The position numbers and the translations under genes were made by a program. Source: Paramecium octaurelia (taxonomy: Eukaryota > Ciliophora > Oligohymenophorea > Peniculida > Parameciidae). Taken from it: a stretch of DNA of 64,000 nt. Each line of letters begins with the position of its first letter. Within the stretch, counting starts at the first letter, position 1. The notes beneath the pieces were generated by a model. The model saw only the letters and a program-made list of their open reading frames with translations. It had not been told where the DNA came from and searched no databases. Positions 24,645 through 37,200 of this stretch are shown in pieces. The stretch is from assembly GCA_905182995.1 (NCBI GenBank), contig CAJJDP010000106.1:318036-382035 (forward strand). The letters run 5' to 3'.

Positions 24645-27085
24645 TCAGGCAAAAAGATAACATAGAAGTTTCTGTAGCTCATTTTTATTGACAGGTTTAC
24701 TTATAAAATGAGACATGCCTACTTCATAACAGTATTGTTTGGTTTCACTGTCATTGAAGGCTGTGCAAGCAATAATTATGGGAGCATCTTCCTTGTATTT
24801 CTCAATTATGGCTTTAGTAGTAGCAAATCCATCCATGATTGGCATATTGATGTCCATAAATATGCAATTGTATAAACAATGGGCTAGTCATATATTTCAT
24901 AAATTTCTTACCTTGATCCAATTTAGCTAGTGCTTCTTGGCCATTGTAGGATGCATCTGATTCCTGATTGAAAGACTTTAACATAAGTTACAATCCTAAA
25001 ATATTAATCATCTCATCATCAACAATGAGAATCTATTTGCAACTGCAATTCACAATTACATTCTCAAATTCATCACAGGAAATTTTTTTGCTGGATTTAC
25101 ATTATTTTGGAATAGGAGTGTTTCTGATATCTTAAAATTATAGTCTTTTTTAATAATCCTCTTCGTTTGTTTCCTCATTAATACTGTCTAATTCCTTAGT
25201 AGTTTATTTAATTTATTTTGAATAGAGAGCTCCAAATTTATCCTTAGTAGTAAAACGTTCTTTCACTTAGTCATCGTGGAGGCTCTTCACTTTTGGCAAT
25301 AAAACAGTACTAAAGTTATTCGTTATTTGGTTTTTGAATTAACTTATTCCTAAATCAATCTGAGATTGTTTAAGATCAATAACAGCATTTTTTCCTACTT
25401 TTACTATTCCACTAGCATTATCTTAAGGAGCAGTAAGAGTATAATTGATACTGAAAGGTTCATTAACAATCTTGAAAACCACCGTTGTACCTTTACTCTC
25501 TTAATCACTATAATATCTTATTCCGCCGCCCTCTTCGTATTTTAGATTGCCTAAACTCATGGCAATCTTATTGCATAAAAAACTGCCTAATCCAAATCCT
25601 GCAGTATTTTTAGATATCTTTTTTTCCTGTTTATAATCATATTTAAGCATTTCAGTTAGATTATCGATTTCATTTTGGGTCATCCCTATACCTGTATCTT
25701 GGATTTCAAATTAAACATATTTGTTTTATTAAATTGATTTCACTATTATTTTGATACCTCCTTAGGATGTAAACTTTTGGGCATTCTATATCAGAGTGAT
25801 CAATATTTGTTTAAGTCTTCTTCCATCAGTTAAAATAGTTTTCTCAGCCAAAAAGATTTCATAGGTAATTTTGAGTCCCTTTTGTTAGAGCGTATGGAGA
25901 AAGATATTTATGACTTCTTCCAACAATTAAAAGATCTAAATTATTACATTATTTACATCTATCTTTTCCAATTGCAACTCAAGTTTTTTCCCTTATATAT
26001 TATTGTAATCCACCATGTCTAATACAAAGTTATGCATTATCAACCCCATAGATTTAATAGGCAGAAAATAGGAAAGCATATCAGAATTAGAGTATTTTTC
26101 AATGGCAACTTAGGCTATGGCCAATAAATAATTTAAGGAGGTTCCAAATTCGTGTGACATTGTGCTTAGGAGTTACTTCAAAATAGCAAATATGTATTTC
26201 TATTTTAAAAATCTGTCTCTTTCCTCTAGTTCCAAAAATTGTATTTTGAATTCATGTGTGAAAATAATTTTAATAAAGTAATTGTTGAGTTTTGGATGAC
26301 TGTAATCAAGGATCTGAACCATCAATGGTGGTTTGGTTGCTCGAATTTAATCTAGCAAATTTTGTAGAGAACAGCCTGGGTTCTTCCATTACAGTATGGA
26401 TTTGGAATTCGAGTCAATTTTGTTGATTATTAAATCATGGAGGATAGATTACAAACTAATTTTTAAGTCTTTCAGTATTGAACATTAATTCTAAAAACTC
26501 GTTTCGTTAAATTGGTCATCCAAATACAATACAGAGAAATTGGGATCTGACATTCTTTCGGGGATTGAATCATAACCCGTATACTGTATTTTTGAGTGAA
26601 CCAATATTTCTGGTTTCTTTTAATTTTTCTGCATATAACCCAAAAGATTGAAACTTTGAATGGACATTAAACAAAGAAAAGCAAAAATACTACGAAAGAT
26701 TTGATGTATTTCATTAGCAGTTCCTAATGTAAATAGGAGTATTAGTAAAGCTATTGTTTATATATTTTGTAATAATACCTAGCCATTCTAGCATTAACAG
26801 TTTAGAAACTTATTGAAACGCTATTAGACGAATTATTATATGATATGCCCCTGTAAAATATTTATATTGCGAATTTGGCATCAAAAAAAAAATTAAGATA
26901 GCTTAACTCAACAGTATTAATCTTTAAAAAAGCTCTGGAAGTTTAAGTTTATAAAGTAAGAGTAACGCAAACATTCCGGCAAGTTCCAAAGCCAATGCTA
27001 TAATCTCTTTTGGTTCCTCAAATTCTGTGAATGCGATAATAGTCGAAATGCACTGAGTTGTAATTAGACTAATAAAAATTTTCAT
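24645..27085 (-). CDS. hybrid sensor histidine kinase (HK + receiver), paralog 2
   Basis: Complete: two 28-nt introns give exactly 795 codons, 794 residues. Four or more hydrophobic segments occupy the first 150 residues (for example IIALALELAGMFALLLLY and LLILLFTLGTANEI). A linker, HisKA H-box MSHEFGTSLNYL, N-box ILITLIQNAQKFT, DTGIGMTQNE and GFGLGSFLCNKIA ATPase boxes follow. After a long charged linker comes a receiver with LIVDDE, FMDINMPIMDG and KPVNK. A CSC pair precedes the receiver. The receiver intron sits at the same place as in paralog 1 (just before the FMDIN strand), so the two are gene duplicates. No sensor domain beyond the membrane part is recognised. Confidence 0.94.
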
Positions 27086-27164
27086 AATTAAATAACATCG
27101 CTATAATAGTATATAATTAATCAATAATACAAAACAACCTATCTCTTCAAATTAGCATGATTTA

Positions 27165-27433
27165 TCATAAATAACATAAATCGATTTATAAATTATGTTA
27201 CTAGTAAACGAACGAAACCTATTTCTGATCGTCGGATTTCAAAATACTTTTAAAAATATATTTTTATATCTGTTCTTAAATTGGGTAAATTTATTCGTAC
27301 AATATGCATTTGTAATATATCTAATAAAAATTAATATAAAATGTAATAACACCAATAACAGATCCCTGATTCTGTCCCCTTGGATATATTGTTGGCTCAA
27401 TTGAAAAATCCCTTGATTGTCAGAGAAGACCAT
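27165..27433 (-). CDS. small uncharacterised protein of 78 residues
   Basis: ATG at 27433. A 32-nt GTG...TAG intron (27321-27352) gives exactly 79 codons ending TGA at 27165. Without the intron the frame ends at 27239 and would encode a 64-residue peptide with a hydrophobic patch. The spliced form is more protein-like (YEQIYPIQEQIQKYIFKSIL, a likely amphipathic helix). It lies 80 bp upstream of histidine kinase 2 on the same strand. No family recognised. Confidence 0.45.
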
Positions 27434-27486
27434 TAATCATGTATTTGCCATTTATAATAAAAGTGTTAAAGTAAAAACATCATCAA

Positions 27487-28595
27487 ATGCCCGAAATAAT
27501 AAATAATAATTATGAATTGTTAGCCGATAAATATCTGCTTTTAAGTAATGCTTTACCAGGATGTTCCCCTGAGTTAATTGTGGAGGAATTCGAGAAAGTT
27601 GTGTAAGTAGTAGAGAAATGCTGCAATTAATTTATTGAGAAAATGAAAAAGGTAATTAAAGATCTATAAGCATTTGCAAATTACGATACTCAAGTTTTGA
27701 AAGGATATTTAACACAAGCAACTGATGTTTTTTAAAGATGCTTTTATTTAGCCGAAAAAGACTTAACTAGTTTTGATGTTGACTTTTTGATGGAAAATTT
27801 CACTAATCCAGAAAACAGCATTCAAAATCACTTACTAACATTGATATTCGAAAGAAATTAAAATCTATAAAACGTGATGTCAAAAGTTTATACAGAATAA
27901 CTGGATTTTGCAGCATCCTTCCGTGCATAATTTGAATAATTGTGTAATACTAACCATTTTGAACCATTAAACAAATTATTAAATAATCAGAAATAATTTT
28001 GGTCCAACAGAGTAAAAAAACAAATCTAGACATAAAAACAATTAATGGAAGAATAATAGGCATAATAAGTATTGGTATAATCAATTATCTAATTTGCTCC
28101 TTAAATATAATAATTTTAATAGCAATAATAATATCAATAGTAATAATAATAAGTATAGTAATAATCTTAAATAATTTAATCGCAGATTTAGTAATAACCT
28201 CAATAAGATTAATCATGGTTAACTAAATCCTAAATGATTTCAATTGAAGCTGGAAATCAATAGCTGATTGAGACTATGCTTAAATTAAGAGCTCACACTC
28301 ATGAATTAATGCAACAGCATGATAAAGAGTCAAAAAAAGACCCCAAAAGACATTGCAAATTAGAAGGTGGAGGATCCTTTGGGTAATGAATTCATCGTTA
28401 CATTCTAGTTATTGCTGGACAGGTGGGTATGGCTGGAAGGGAACTATTTACGAAGGCTTGGAATTATCTAATTAGTGTCCTTAGTGCCAAGTTCTAAATT
28501 AGGACATGCATAATACAGCTAAAAAATTGTATGATCTAGAGTACAGAGACAAAGGAACGTGGTGGGTTAGAGCTTGGTTTTTATATAAGAGATGA
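27487..28595 (+). CDS. Gln-rich protein with C-terminal CxxC
   Basis: One 26-nt intron (28383-28408) joins the exons into exactly 361 codons, 360 residues. The first 180 residues look alpha-helical (EEFEKVVQVVEKCCNQFIEK; QATDVFQRCFYLAEKDL). A Gln-rich block at 28000-28210 is encoded almost wholly by TAA/TAG. A helical stretch follows, then a Gly/Trp-rich tail (YCWTGGYGWKG, then QCPQCQ and GTWWVRAWF). One CPxC and a Cys upstream may bind metal, but four clear ligands are not evident. No family recognised. An ATG overlapping the unspliced stop would start a tail-only reading; the spliced form is preferred. Confidence 0.75.
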
Positions 28596-28677
28596 TTATT
28601 TTTAATTTATAGCATAAATAAAGGAATATTCAGTTACTTATAAATAATTTTTAATATATCAAATCTATCATTTCAAT

Positions 28678-30266
28678 ATGACGAGCTAAGTTATTCCATT
28701 ATAAACTTAAGAAGATGAAAATTTAAACTCAGACAACAGTTAATCTGTAATATCTAAAAATTCAAGTGTAAGATAACAGCCAACTGCACCTACTCCGATT
28801 CCTCCTAATAAATAAAGAAAGAGAGGAACGGTGTAGTTGGAAAATGAAGTTGAGGAAGAAGTGAATTCTATATTTCACCTAAGCGTTATATTGGTAGCGA
28901 TTTAGAGTGGAAATTTTTCTTTGGGGTACTCTTTATCATATCTATCAATGTCGTTCACAACTTTATTCTCATAAATGTATTAATCTATACTAATTAAAGT
29001 ACTCTAAAAGGAACTGAAATTGAAGAGCAGGGTTTGTTCAGTGCTGTCCTATCAATAGGTTAGGTAGTAGGCGCTTTGATGACCAAGCCATTATTAAAAT
29101 ATACAACGAGAAATTAATCACTTTTAATAGCTGATATATGTGGAGTCTTGAGCATTTTACAAGTTGTGCCTAACAGAGAAGTAATTCTGGCATTTAGATT
29201 CTGTTATGGAGTATGTTTAGGCATATCTACAATCATTATGCCTCTCTATGTCAAGGAATTAAGTCCTTAGAAATATTACGAATCATTCTCTGTCATGGCA
29301 GGTTTTTTAGTTGGAGGAGGATTATTGTTCGCTAATTTTATGGGGTTGGGATATATAAATGATGAATTAAGAGGAGTCAATTCATACTATTGGTAGATTG
29401 TTTTTGCTATCCCTGCAATAATTCATTTTTTTAGATCCTTTATTGTCACAGTTATCTACAAAATGGATAGTCCTGTTGGATTGGTGTAAATCAAAATGCC
29501 ATTGTCAGCCAAATAAATTATAGAGAAAATCTATCAACCACAATTCATAGACCAAGTCCTCTTGAAATGTTAGTTAAGAGTGCAATACAATGAAGAGCAT
29601 TAGGAAGGAATACTAAGTCTTTTTACTAAAAAGCATTTTAAAACATTATGCATTGGATGTGTCTTGGTTTTTGTGTACACTTGGTGCGGATTATTTGCTT
29701 TGTTCTCATACAGTTCGTAAATCTTTGCTATAATGTCTGATGGAGATATAACATTGAACACAATATTTACACTTATTATTGGACTTGTGCAGTTTACTCC
29801 TGCATTTATTTCAAAGTATGTTTATGGAAGGTGGGGTAAACGACCACTATTGCTTTATGGTCTAATTTTCCTTATTGTTTGTTAGATACTCATTATTGGT
29901 TTGAGTTACTCTGATGCATTGGCTGCCACTATTGTTAAATTTATTATTATTTGTCTCTTCTCAGTTCAATATGCTATGACTTTGGGACCGATTACATGGG
30001 TAATTTAAAATATCATATGAAATTAGTCTATGACACCTGAAATCAACTCGAGCGAGGGAACCTACTTTTGTTTTGTGACTCTATATGCTTGGCAATTACT
30101 TGTTTTATATATATTCCCATTTATGTTAGATGGAATTTAAATGAGTGGTGCTTTCATTGTATTTGGAATTTTAACAATTTTATCCACCATATTCTTTTAC
30201 ATTTTTGTTAAAGAAACAAAGGGATTAAACCACAAAGAAATAGATAGATTATATGGAAAAGAATGA
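28678..30266 (+). CDS. sugar-porter family MFS transporter
   Basis: One 23-nt GTA...AAG intron (28977-28999) yields exactly 522 codons, 521 residues. The cytosolic N-terminus of about 75 residues is Gln/Ser/Thr rich. Twelve hydrophobic segments follow: the first in ILVAIQSGNFSLGYSL, then the family loop-6 and loop-12 signatures, GRWGKRPLLLYG (the D/R-GRR-like motif) and the terminal KETKGLNHKEIDRLYG. These place it in the sugar porter (hexose transporter) family. Substrate not predictable from sequence. The region at 18170-19090 is a decayed copy of it or of a close relative. Confidence 0.9.
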
Positions 30267-30510
30267 GTCGAAAAAATGTGAATATTTAATCAATGTTATA
30301 AATCATTTGTATTTCAATGCTCAATCTAAAATAATTTCAATCATCTATTTGAATATTTATTATTTATGTTTCTCCTCTATCAAGAGTATTTCTTGTTAAT
30401 ACTGAATTTCTTTAATAAATTTTAAATGTTCATGATACTATGTTGACATTCTAAATTAATAAATTTAAATGATGAAATTCATTAATAAAATATTTTTCCA
30501 ATAAACCAGA

Positions 30511-32034
30511 ATGGAGAAAAGTGTATTATATTGCCGCTTAAAAGGCTTTAATCAATAGAACTATTTGGATTATATTCATCAAACCATTGACTCTGATTAA
30601 ACATTATAGGATATTTTCTAAGATCAGACAGGATAATTGGGGTTTAAAAATTATCTCAAACATGAGATTTTCAATAATCCTAATTAACTAAGATCAGATT
30701 TGGATGCTATATACTAATAATGGGACACCAAAGCTAAAGTCCAATTAAAAAGAGTAGAAAATTTTAGATTAATAATGTTAATGTACTTGGGATTGTTAGA
30801 GCGAGACTTCTCAAAAGGAGGATTTTATTTAATTGATATGGCTTACATAAAATAGACCAAAAGTCATCTCTGTTAATAGAAATTAAAATGTTTTAAGCAC
30901 TATATAAAAACATTTTATTTAAATTAAGATTCTATTAAGGATTAATAGTTAGTGTTTTCAAAGAATTCGATAACTAAAGAGTAGTTCGTTAAAAATTTTG
31001 ACTAAACTAATAACCAGATCATTGACTTTGAATTTACCTAATTGAAGAATGAAGATCATAAAAATTCTACTGTTGTTGATTTTGCTGATGAAAACATTGG
31101 AGGACTTGTTCTTGACACTTGGAATTGTGCATAGGAAGAAGTAAAATTATATTTTATTTTAAACTAGGTCATAATGCTCATATACCCTGAAGCTATTACA
31201 TGTATGCTTTTTATCCCAAAGATGAAAGAAACAGAAGCAGTATTAATCGAAAACTTGAAAAAATATAGCAACTATACCGGATATGAAAAGACATTTGTAA
31301 GTTTCCCTAATGAAGATATCCGAGATAGTTATAATGTTCTGGTATTTTTAATTAATATTACAAAGGCAATTGATGCTAAACCATTTTATAGGGATGACTA
31401 ATTTACAAAAGACAACATATATAGAGAACTGTTAAAATGTTATGCAGGTTTTGAACTATCCTTGAAAAACCAGCCTAATTGTGATATTTCTACAGGGAGA
31501 TGGGGTTGCGGAATTTTTGGTGGTAATATTTATTTAAAGGCTTTGATTTAACTTTTAAGTTTTGCTGTTGCTACCAACCAAGTCAAACAATCAAAGTCAA
31601 AATTAATTATCAATTGTGTTAATGATTAATCATTGTTTGAATTTGGAGCCACGCTAAAATAATTGTTATAATCGTCAGGAACCTAACTTAATGTAATTAA
31701 TCTAAAGGAATCAATTTTATTTTTATAAAGTGGAATAGATGATAGCATGTTGTAAAATTAGAATACCTAATTGATTAAATAAATATTTACAATTTTGACA
31801 AAAGACATTCCCTAAGTCCAAAAGCTAAGTTAACAAATTAATTCTAATGATAAAGTAGATGCATTATAATAAAATATTAAACAAGGAGAAGGTCAATAAT
31901 AACAGATTAATAAAAATATAGAAAGTCAATATTAGGATAAAGAATAATATTAGAAAAGAAAGACAATTATTTCTGGGTAAACAATTTGTATTGCTTTTGG
32001 CATTTTGGCTTCTCTTTACATATTTATAAAATGA
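30511..32034 (+). CDS. PARG: poly(ADP-ribose) glycohydrolase with C-terminal membrane helix
   Basis: Hydrolyses ribose-ribose bonds in poly(ADP-ribose). One 27-nt intron at 31141-31167 gives 499 codons. The catalytic signature is seen as FADENIGGLVLDTWNCAQEE, with the Glu pair of the family's QEE, and the second conserved block is STGRWGCGIFGGN with ALIQL after it. The third Gly of the usual GGG loop reads Leu here (IGGLVL). After the domain comes a Gln-rich linker (about residues 430-480), then a hydrophobic segment TICIAFGILASLYIFIK right at the end. A tail-anchored PARG is unusual; localisation is inference. Confidence 0.87.
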
Positions 32035-32454
32035 GACTTCATAACATATATTTCAGTTATTATGTATTCAACAACTAGATAAATATAATTAATTCTCATG
32101 ACTTTCAGTTTGTAACATTTCTATAAGAGCTAGACATTCAATTTGTTTCATCTAAATCTAAAACTCATCTGATTAACAAGTTAGTAGTTTTGTAGAAAAT
32201 TATGCTTAATTAGAGTTACATTTAATATTACAATAGTCTATAATATTAATTCTAGATTCAGAATATTAAATATAGTAACTAAAATTTAATTATCAATATG
32301 GAAGTTTATTAGGATAAGATTAACAATTAAATTATAAAAAATGAATAGTAACAATAATAATGTTTGATTTATATTTGAGTGAATCTTCGAATTGAATAAT
32401 GAGAATTTTATTTAAGAAGTTCATTGACAGTTTTAACTTACACGTGAATATTAT
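32035..32454. other. spacer between convergent genes
   Basis: About 420 bp between PARG and the WD40 gene. The PARG frame stays open for another 45 codons after its TGA, which I take as chance. AT-rich; nothing else seen. Confidence 0.5.
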
Positions 32455-33438
32455 TCATATTTCACTAAATTTTCTAAACTATAATTACTTATGCTCCTGA
32501 TCCCAAGTTACTAAATAATCTCCTGAATCATTTATTGTTCCAAAGATCTAGTTTGTGCTAAATCTTATTGCTTTTTCTTTTATAAACTTTCCATCAGCCC
32601 TTTTTCTTAACATATTGATATAATTGCCATTCTTATTGATTAAAAGTTATTTCTAGTGAATAAATTTTTAAGGGAAATAATAGTTGGTATCAGTACTACT
32701 ATCAACTGGTATGTCCATTTCTAAATAAAATGATTTAGATGTGCTGTTCCAAGAATAAAGTTCTAAAATATTTTTATTTTTTGGTTAAAATGTAAACTAA
32801 TTATCTCCAATAAAACACAGTCTTTTACCTTGTTCATGTACAAATATCCGCTATATAACAATCCACTAATTAGTAATTGGAGACAATTCCATAACTAATA
32901 TTGACTTATCTTCAGAACAAGATATCAACTTATTTTATGATTCATTAATACTTAAACTTACGACATTTTATGTATGAGTAGAAATAGTTTAGGAGCATAT
33001 CCATTCAGTTTATTTCACCCAAAATTTAATTGTATAATCATTGCCACATGAAATAATGAGATCTTCATTTTTATTCATGATGATATGTTTAATAGGTTTT
33101 GAATGTCCTATCAGTCTTTAAGAGATATGCCATTAACGATTTTAACCTTAATGCCAAACTAAAACTGAAGAGTCCTCTCCACCTGAGATGAAATTCTATG
33201 AATTCTTCATAAAATATATTGCTCTGACAAAGTCAGCATGTTCCAATTTCCAATTCAATAAGGCTTTCCCATTTGTGAACTCAAACAATTTAATGTATGA
33301 CTAGCAGCCAACAGCTAAAATTGTGGAATCTTTATTAAATGCAAATGAAAAACACCATTCAGGTTCTTTGATAGAATTTTCTTACAATAATTAGTATTCA
33401 AAAGTATTAAATTACAATTAAGGATTAAAGGTTATCAT
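32455..33438 (-). CDS. WD40-repeat protein
   Basis: Continuous frame of 328 codons, no intron. Imperfect WD40 repeats: the clearest are AFNKDSTILAVGCQSYIKLFEF, shortened here to its AVGCQSYIKLFEF core, then NFISGGEDSSVLVWH, DLIISCGNDYTIKFW and KLISCSEDKSILVMEL. Five to six blades are visible over about 270 residues, enough for a partial or divergent propeller. The C-terminus is less regular. The frame stays open upstream to an ATG at 33879, so an N-terminal extension of 147 residues cannot be excluded. A scaffold role is typical of the fold. Confidence 0.8.
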
Positions 33439-34217
33439 GTTATTAAAAAGGACTTAATTTATCCAAAGTATAATCATAATGACATTCAGAGAGCAGAAAA
33501 AAGAATACTTACGAACTTTTTTTTCTAGCGATTTTATGTATTCTTATTAATTATTAATTATCATTGTTAAATGTATTATTAAAATATTAGTTTTTATAGA
33601 ATTCAAATAAGGGATTGTTAATTTGATTAACATAATTAATTATGATGATATGTAATGATAAAACCCTACCATTGTAATTGGATTCTACAAAGTAAGTGGA
33701 GTATATTCAGCTTATTACTTGTTAATCTAATTCTTTATCAAACTTAAACACAAAAATAAATAATATGATTTAAATAACATTGGTGTATAACTTATAATCA
33801 TATTCGCATACTAAACATATTCTGGAGATAACCGAATAAAGCTAAATAAATTAATGTAAATAAATTGAATCAAATTCATTCTTTTAGAAAAGGAAAGAAA
33901 ATTTAAAATTTTGTAAAGGTAAAGGTTATTAAAATTTTGTAAACTGCAACAATAAGTTGTAATGAAGAGATAAGGAACGGATATTGATATCTTGATATTT
34001 ATTAATATTAAATTTTAGAAAATCTTTTGAAGCCTAAGTGACAAGGGTGGAAATAAGTTTATAGATATTTATTAATTAGATCAAATTTATTGATCAAATT
34101 GATCTTACATAAATTTTGTAATATAAGATTTTCAGATAATCAACCAAATATTTTTTTAAATTTTTTTTTATTCTACAATATGAATTTTAACTCATTTATC
34201 TTCTATTATTTATTTTT
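33439..34217. other. AT-rich intergenic stretch with possible 5' extension of the WD40 gene
   Basis: The minus-strand frame of the WD40 gene continues open to 33879; hydrophobic composition makes coding doubtful. A small direct repeat (AATTTTGTAAA-like, around 33905-33945) lies upstream of the surface protein gene. Otherwise nothing seen. Confidence 0.4.
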
Positions 34218-37200
34218 ATGATGAATATGTCTATTATCCTTATATTTGCTGGCTTAATTCATAATGTAACTTCATCTTGGCGATTAATATATTCTTATTT
34301 ATATAGTAATGAGAAGTTTACTTATTAGGATGGGCCAACCGCATATAAATATTCTGGCAACTTTTTATTACCATCCACATAAAAAACAGCTAATTTTTTA
34401 ACTTGCACAGCACCTCCAACAAGCTATATAACTCTAAATAGTTCCTATCCATCAGCTTAAAGTAGGGATACTCAATTACTTACTAAGTATTGTTTTTTAA
34501 CTGTGGATTTATTTTTTCAAGGTACATGGACATCAGAAACTGTAACTATTTAGTTCAGCTCTTTTTCATATACATATAATTACATTCCTAACACCAATTA
34601 TAAAGTGTCAAATGGATTTTGTAATAATATTCCTTATGAAATAAGAACAGTACATTTTGCATTTTCAACGCTGAATTTAGATTATTCAAATCTAAAGTTT
34701 ACATCATCCAATAAAAATGATGGATAAGTCTCTATCAGAAATATTTATATTTCTGATCCAAATTTATGTTATTATTTATGCAAAACATGTACGGCAAATA
34801 ATTACAAATGTTTAAGTTGTTATTATGGATCGCCAACAAACTCTGTATGTCCGCCTTGCCCATCCAATTAATATTTTGAGAAAAAATATGGATGTAGAAT
34901 GACCTGTAGTATCTATTAGTCATTATATTCTAATGGATTTTGCAATGATTTTCCTAGTATTTATTCTAGAATATACTAGTTTACAAATTTTCAGACGTTC
35001 TGATATCAAATATTAAAAAGGAATGGTCTATTATATATGACCCACAACATTTAGATGCATCACCAACTATTCTAGATTCTGGGATATACGGAATATTTAA
35101 ATTTAATTCTGGTATCTATAAATTTTATGACTCAAATTATCAAGCCACATATTTAATCGGATTTAAAATAGCAGTTGTAACTTATAATGACATTCCAATA
35201 AATTGTGGTATATAATTCATGATTAATGATAACGTTATTGGCTCTATTTACAGAAATGAATAAGGATATCAAACAAATAATTTAAAGATCTATGAAACTA
35301 CTAGCCTTCCTCCATCATTAGGCTATTCCTTAATTTAATAATTTTCTCTAGTTATATATGTCGACATTCCTAGTTTTCCATTTCTATTTTCAGCTCGAGG
35401 AAATTATAAGTAAAACTGTATATATTTAAAATAGGGATGACACAGCGGGATGGGGTTTGAATTATGTTTATGTTACCTCAGGATACTGTCCTTTATACTG
35501 CGAAGTGTGTGGGTTATCATTCAAATGTAAAATTTGCCAAAGTGGATATTATCTGTATAGGGAAAATACTTGTATTGCAAACTGCACTTAATCATATCAA
35601 AGAAGAATAGGTTCTTACTGTTAAGATATTGATGATGAAACACCTTGTATCTTTTCATTCTATATATTAGACTCTTAGTATTAAACTTAAGATTTCCGAA
35701 ATAATACTTTTGATCCTGATTACAAAACAGGGTATACACTAATCTCTTAAAATGGCACTAATTTTATGAAAGGATCAGATATCTATTATTCATACTTCAA
35801 TTAACTGAGAATCTTTGGAGGACGTTTCATATGGGCACAAGCTAAATTTTAAAGGATTCATTATATAACTGAACCGCATTACAGTATTTCAATATCATTT
35901 CATTTACTATATGGTCCAGNAGTTCAGCTCTTTTTCATATACATATAATTACATTCCTAACACCAATTATAAAGTGTCAAATGGATTTTGTAATAATATT
36001 CCTTATGAAATAAGAACAGTACATTTTGCATTTTCAACGCTGAATTTAGATTATTCAAATCTAAAGTTTACATCATCCAATAAAAATGATGGATAAGTCT
36101 CTATCAGAAATATTTATATTTCTGATCCAAATTTATGTTATTATTTATGCAAAACATGTACGGCAAATAATTACAAATGTTTAAGTTGTTATTATGGATC
36201 GCCAACAAACTCTGTATGTCCGCCTTGCCCATCCAATTAATATTTTGAGAAAAAATATGGATGTAGAATGACCTGTAGTATCTATTAGTCATTATATTCT
36301 AATGGATTTTGCAATGATTTTCCTAGTATTTATTCTAGAATATACTAGTTTACAAATTTTCAGACGTTCTGATATCAAATATTAAAAAGGAATGGTCTAT
36401 TATATATGACCCACAACATTTAGATGCATCACCAACTATTCTAGATTCTGGGATATACGGAATATTTAAATTTAATTCTGGTATCTATAAATTTTATGAC
36501 TCAAATTATCAAGCCACATATTTAATCGGATTTAAAATAGCAGTTGTAACTTATAATGACATTCCAATAAATTGTGGTATATAATTCATGATTAATGATA
36601 ACGTTATTGGCTCTATTTACAGAAATGAATAAGGATATCAAACAAATAATTTAAAGATCTATGAAACTACTAGCCTTCCTCCATCATTAGGCTATTCCTT
36701 AATTTAATAATTTTCTCTAGTTATATATGTCGACATTCCTAGTTTTCCATTTCTATTTTCAGCTCGAGGAAATTATAAGTAAAACTGTATATATTTAAAA
36801 TAGGGATGACACAGCGGGATGGGGTTTGAATTATGTTTATGTTACCTCAGGATACTGTCCTTTATACTGCGAAGTGTGTGGGTTATCATTCAAATGTAAA
36901 ATTTGCCAAAGTGGATATTATCTGTATAGGGAAAATACTTGTATTGCAAACTGCACTTAATCATATCAAAGAAGAATAGGTTCTTACTGTTAAGATATTG
37001 ATGATGAAACACCTTGTATCTTTTCATTCTATATATTAGACTCTTAGTATTAAACTTAAGATTTCCGAAATAATACTTTTGATCCTGATTACAAAACAGG
37101 GTATACACTAATCTCTTAAAATGGCACTAATTTTATGAAAGGATCAGATATCTATTATTCATACTTCAATTAACTGAGAATCTTTGGAGGACGTTTCATA

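Noticed and set aside
27999-28226. Plus-strand Ile-rich ORF
   Set aside because: Alternate frame of the TAA/TAG-encoded Gln block of the gene at 27487-28595.
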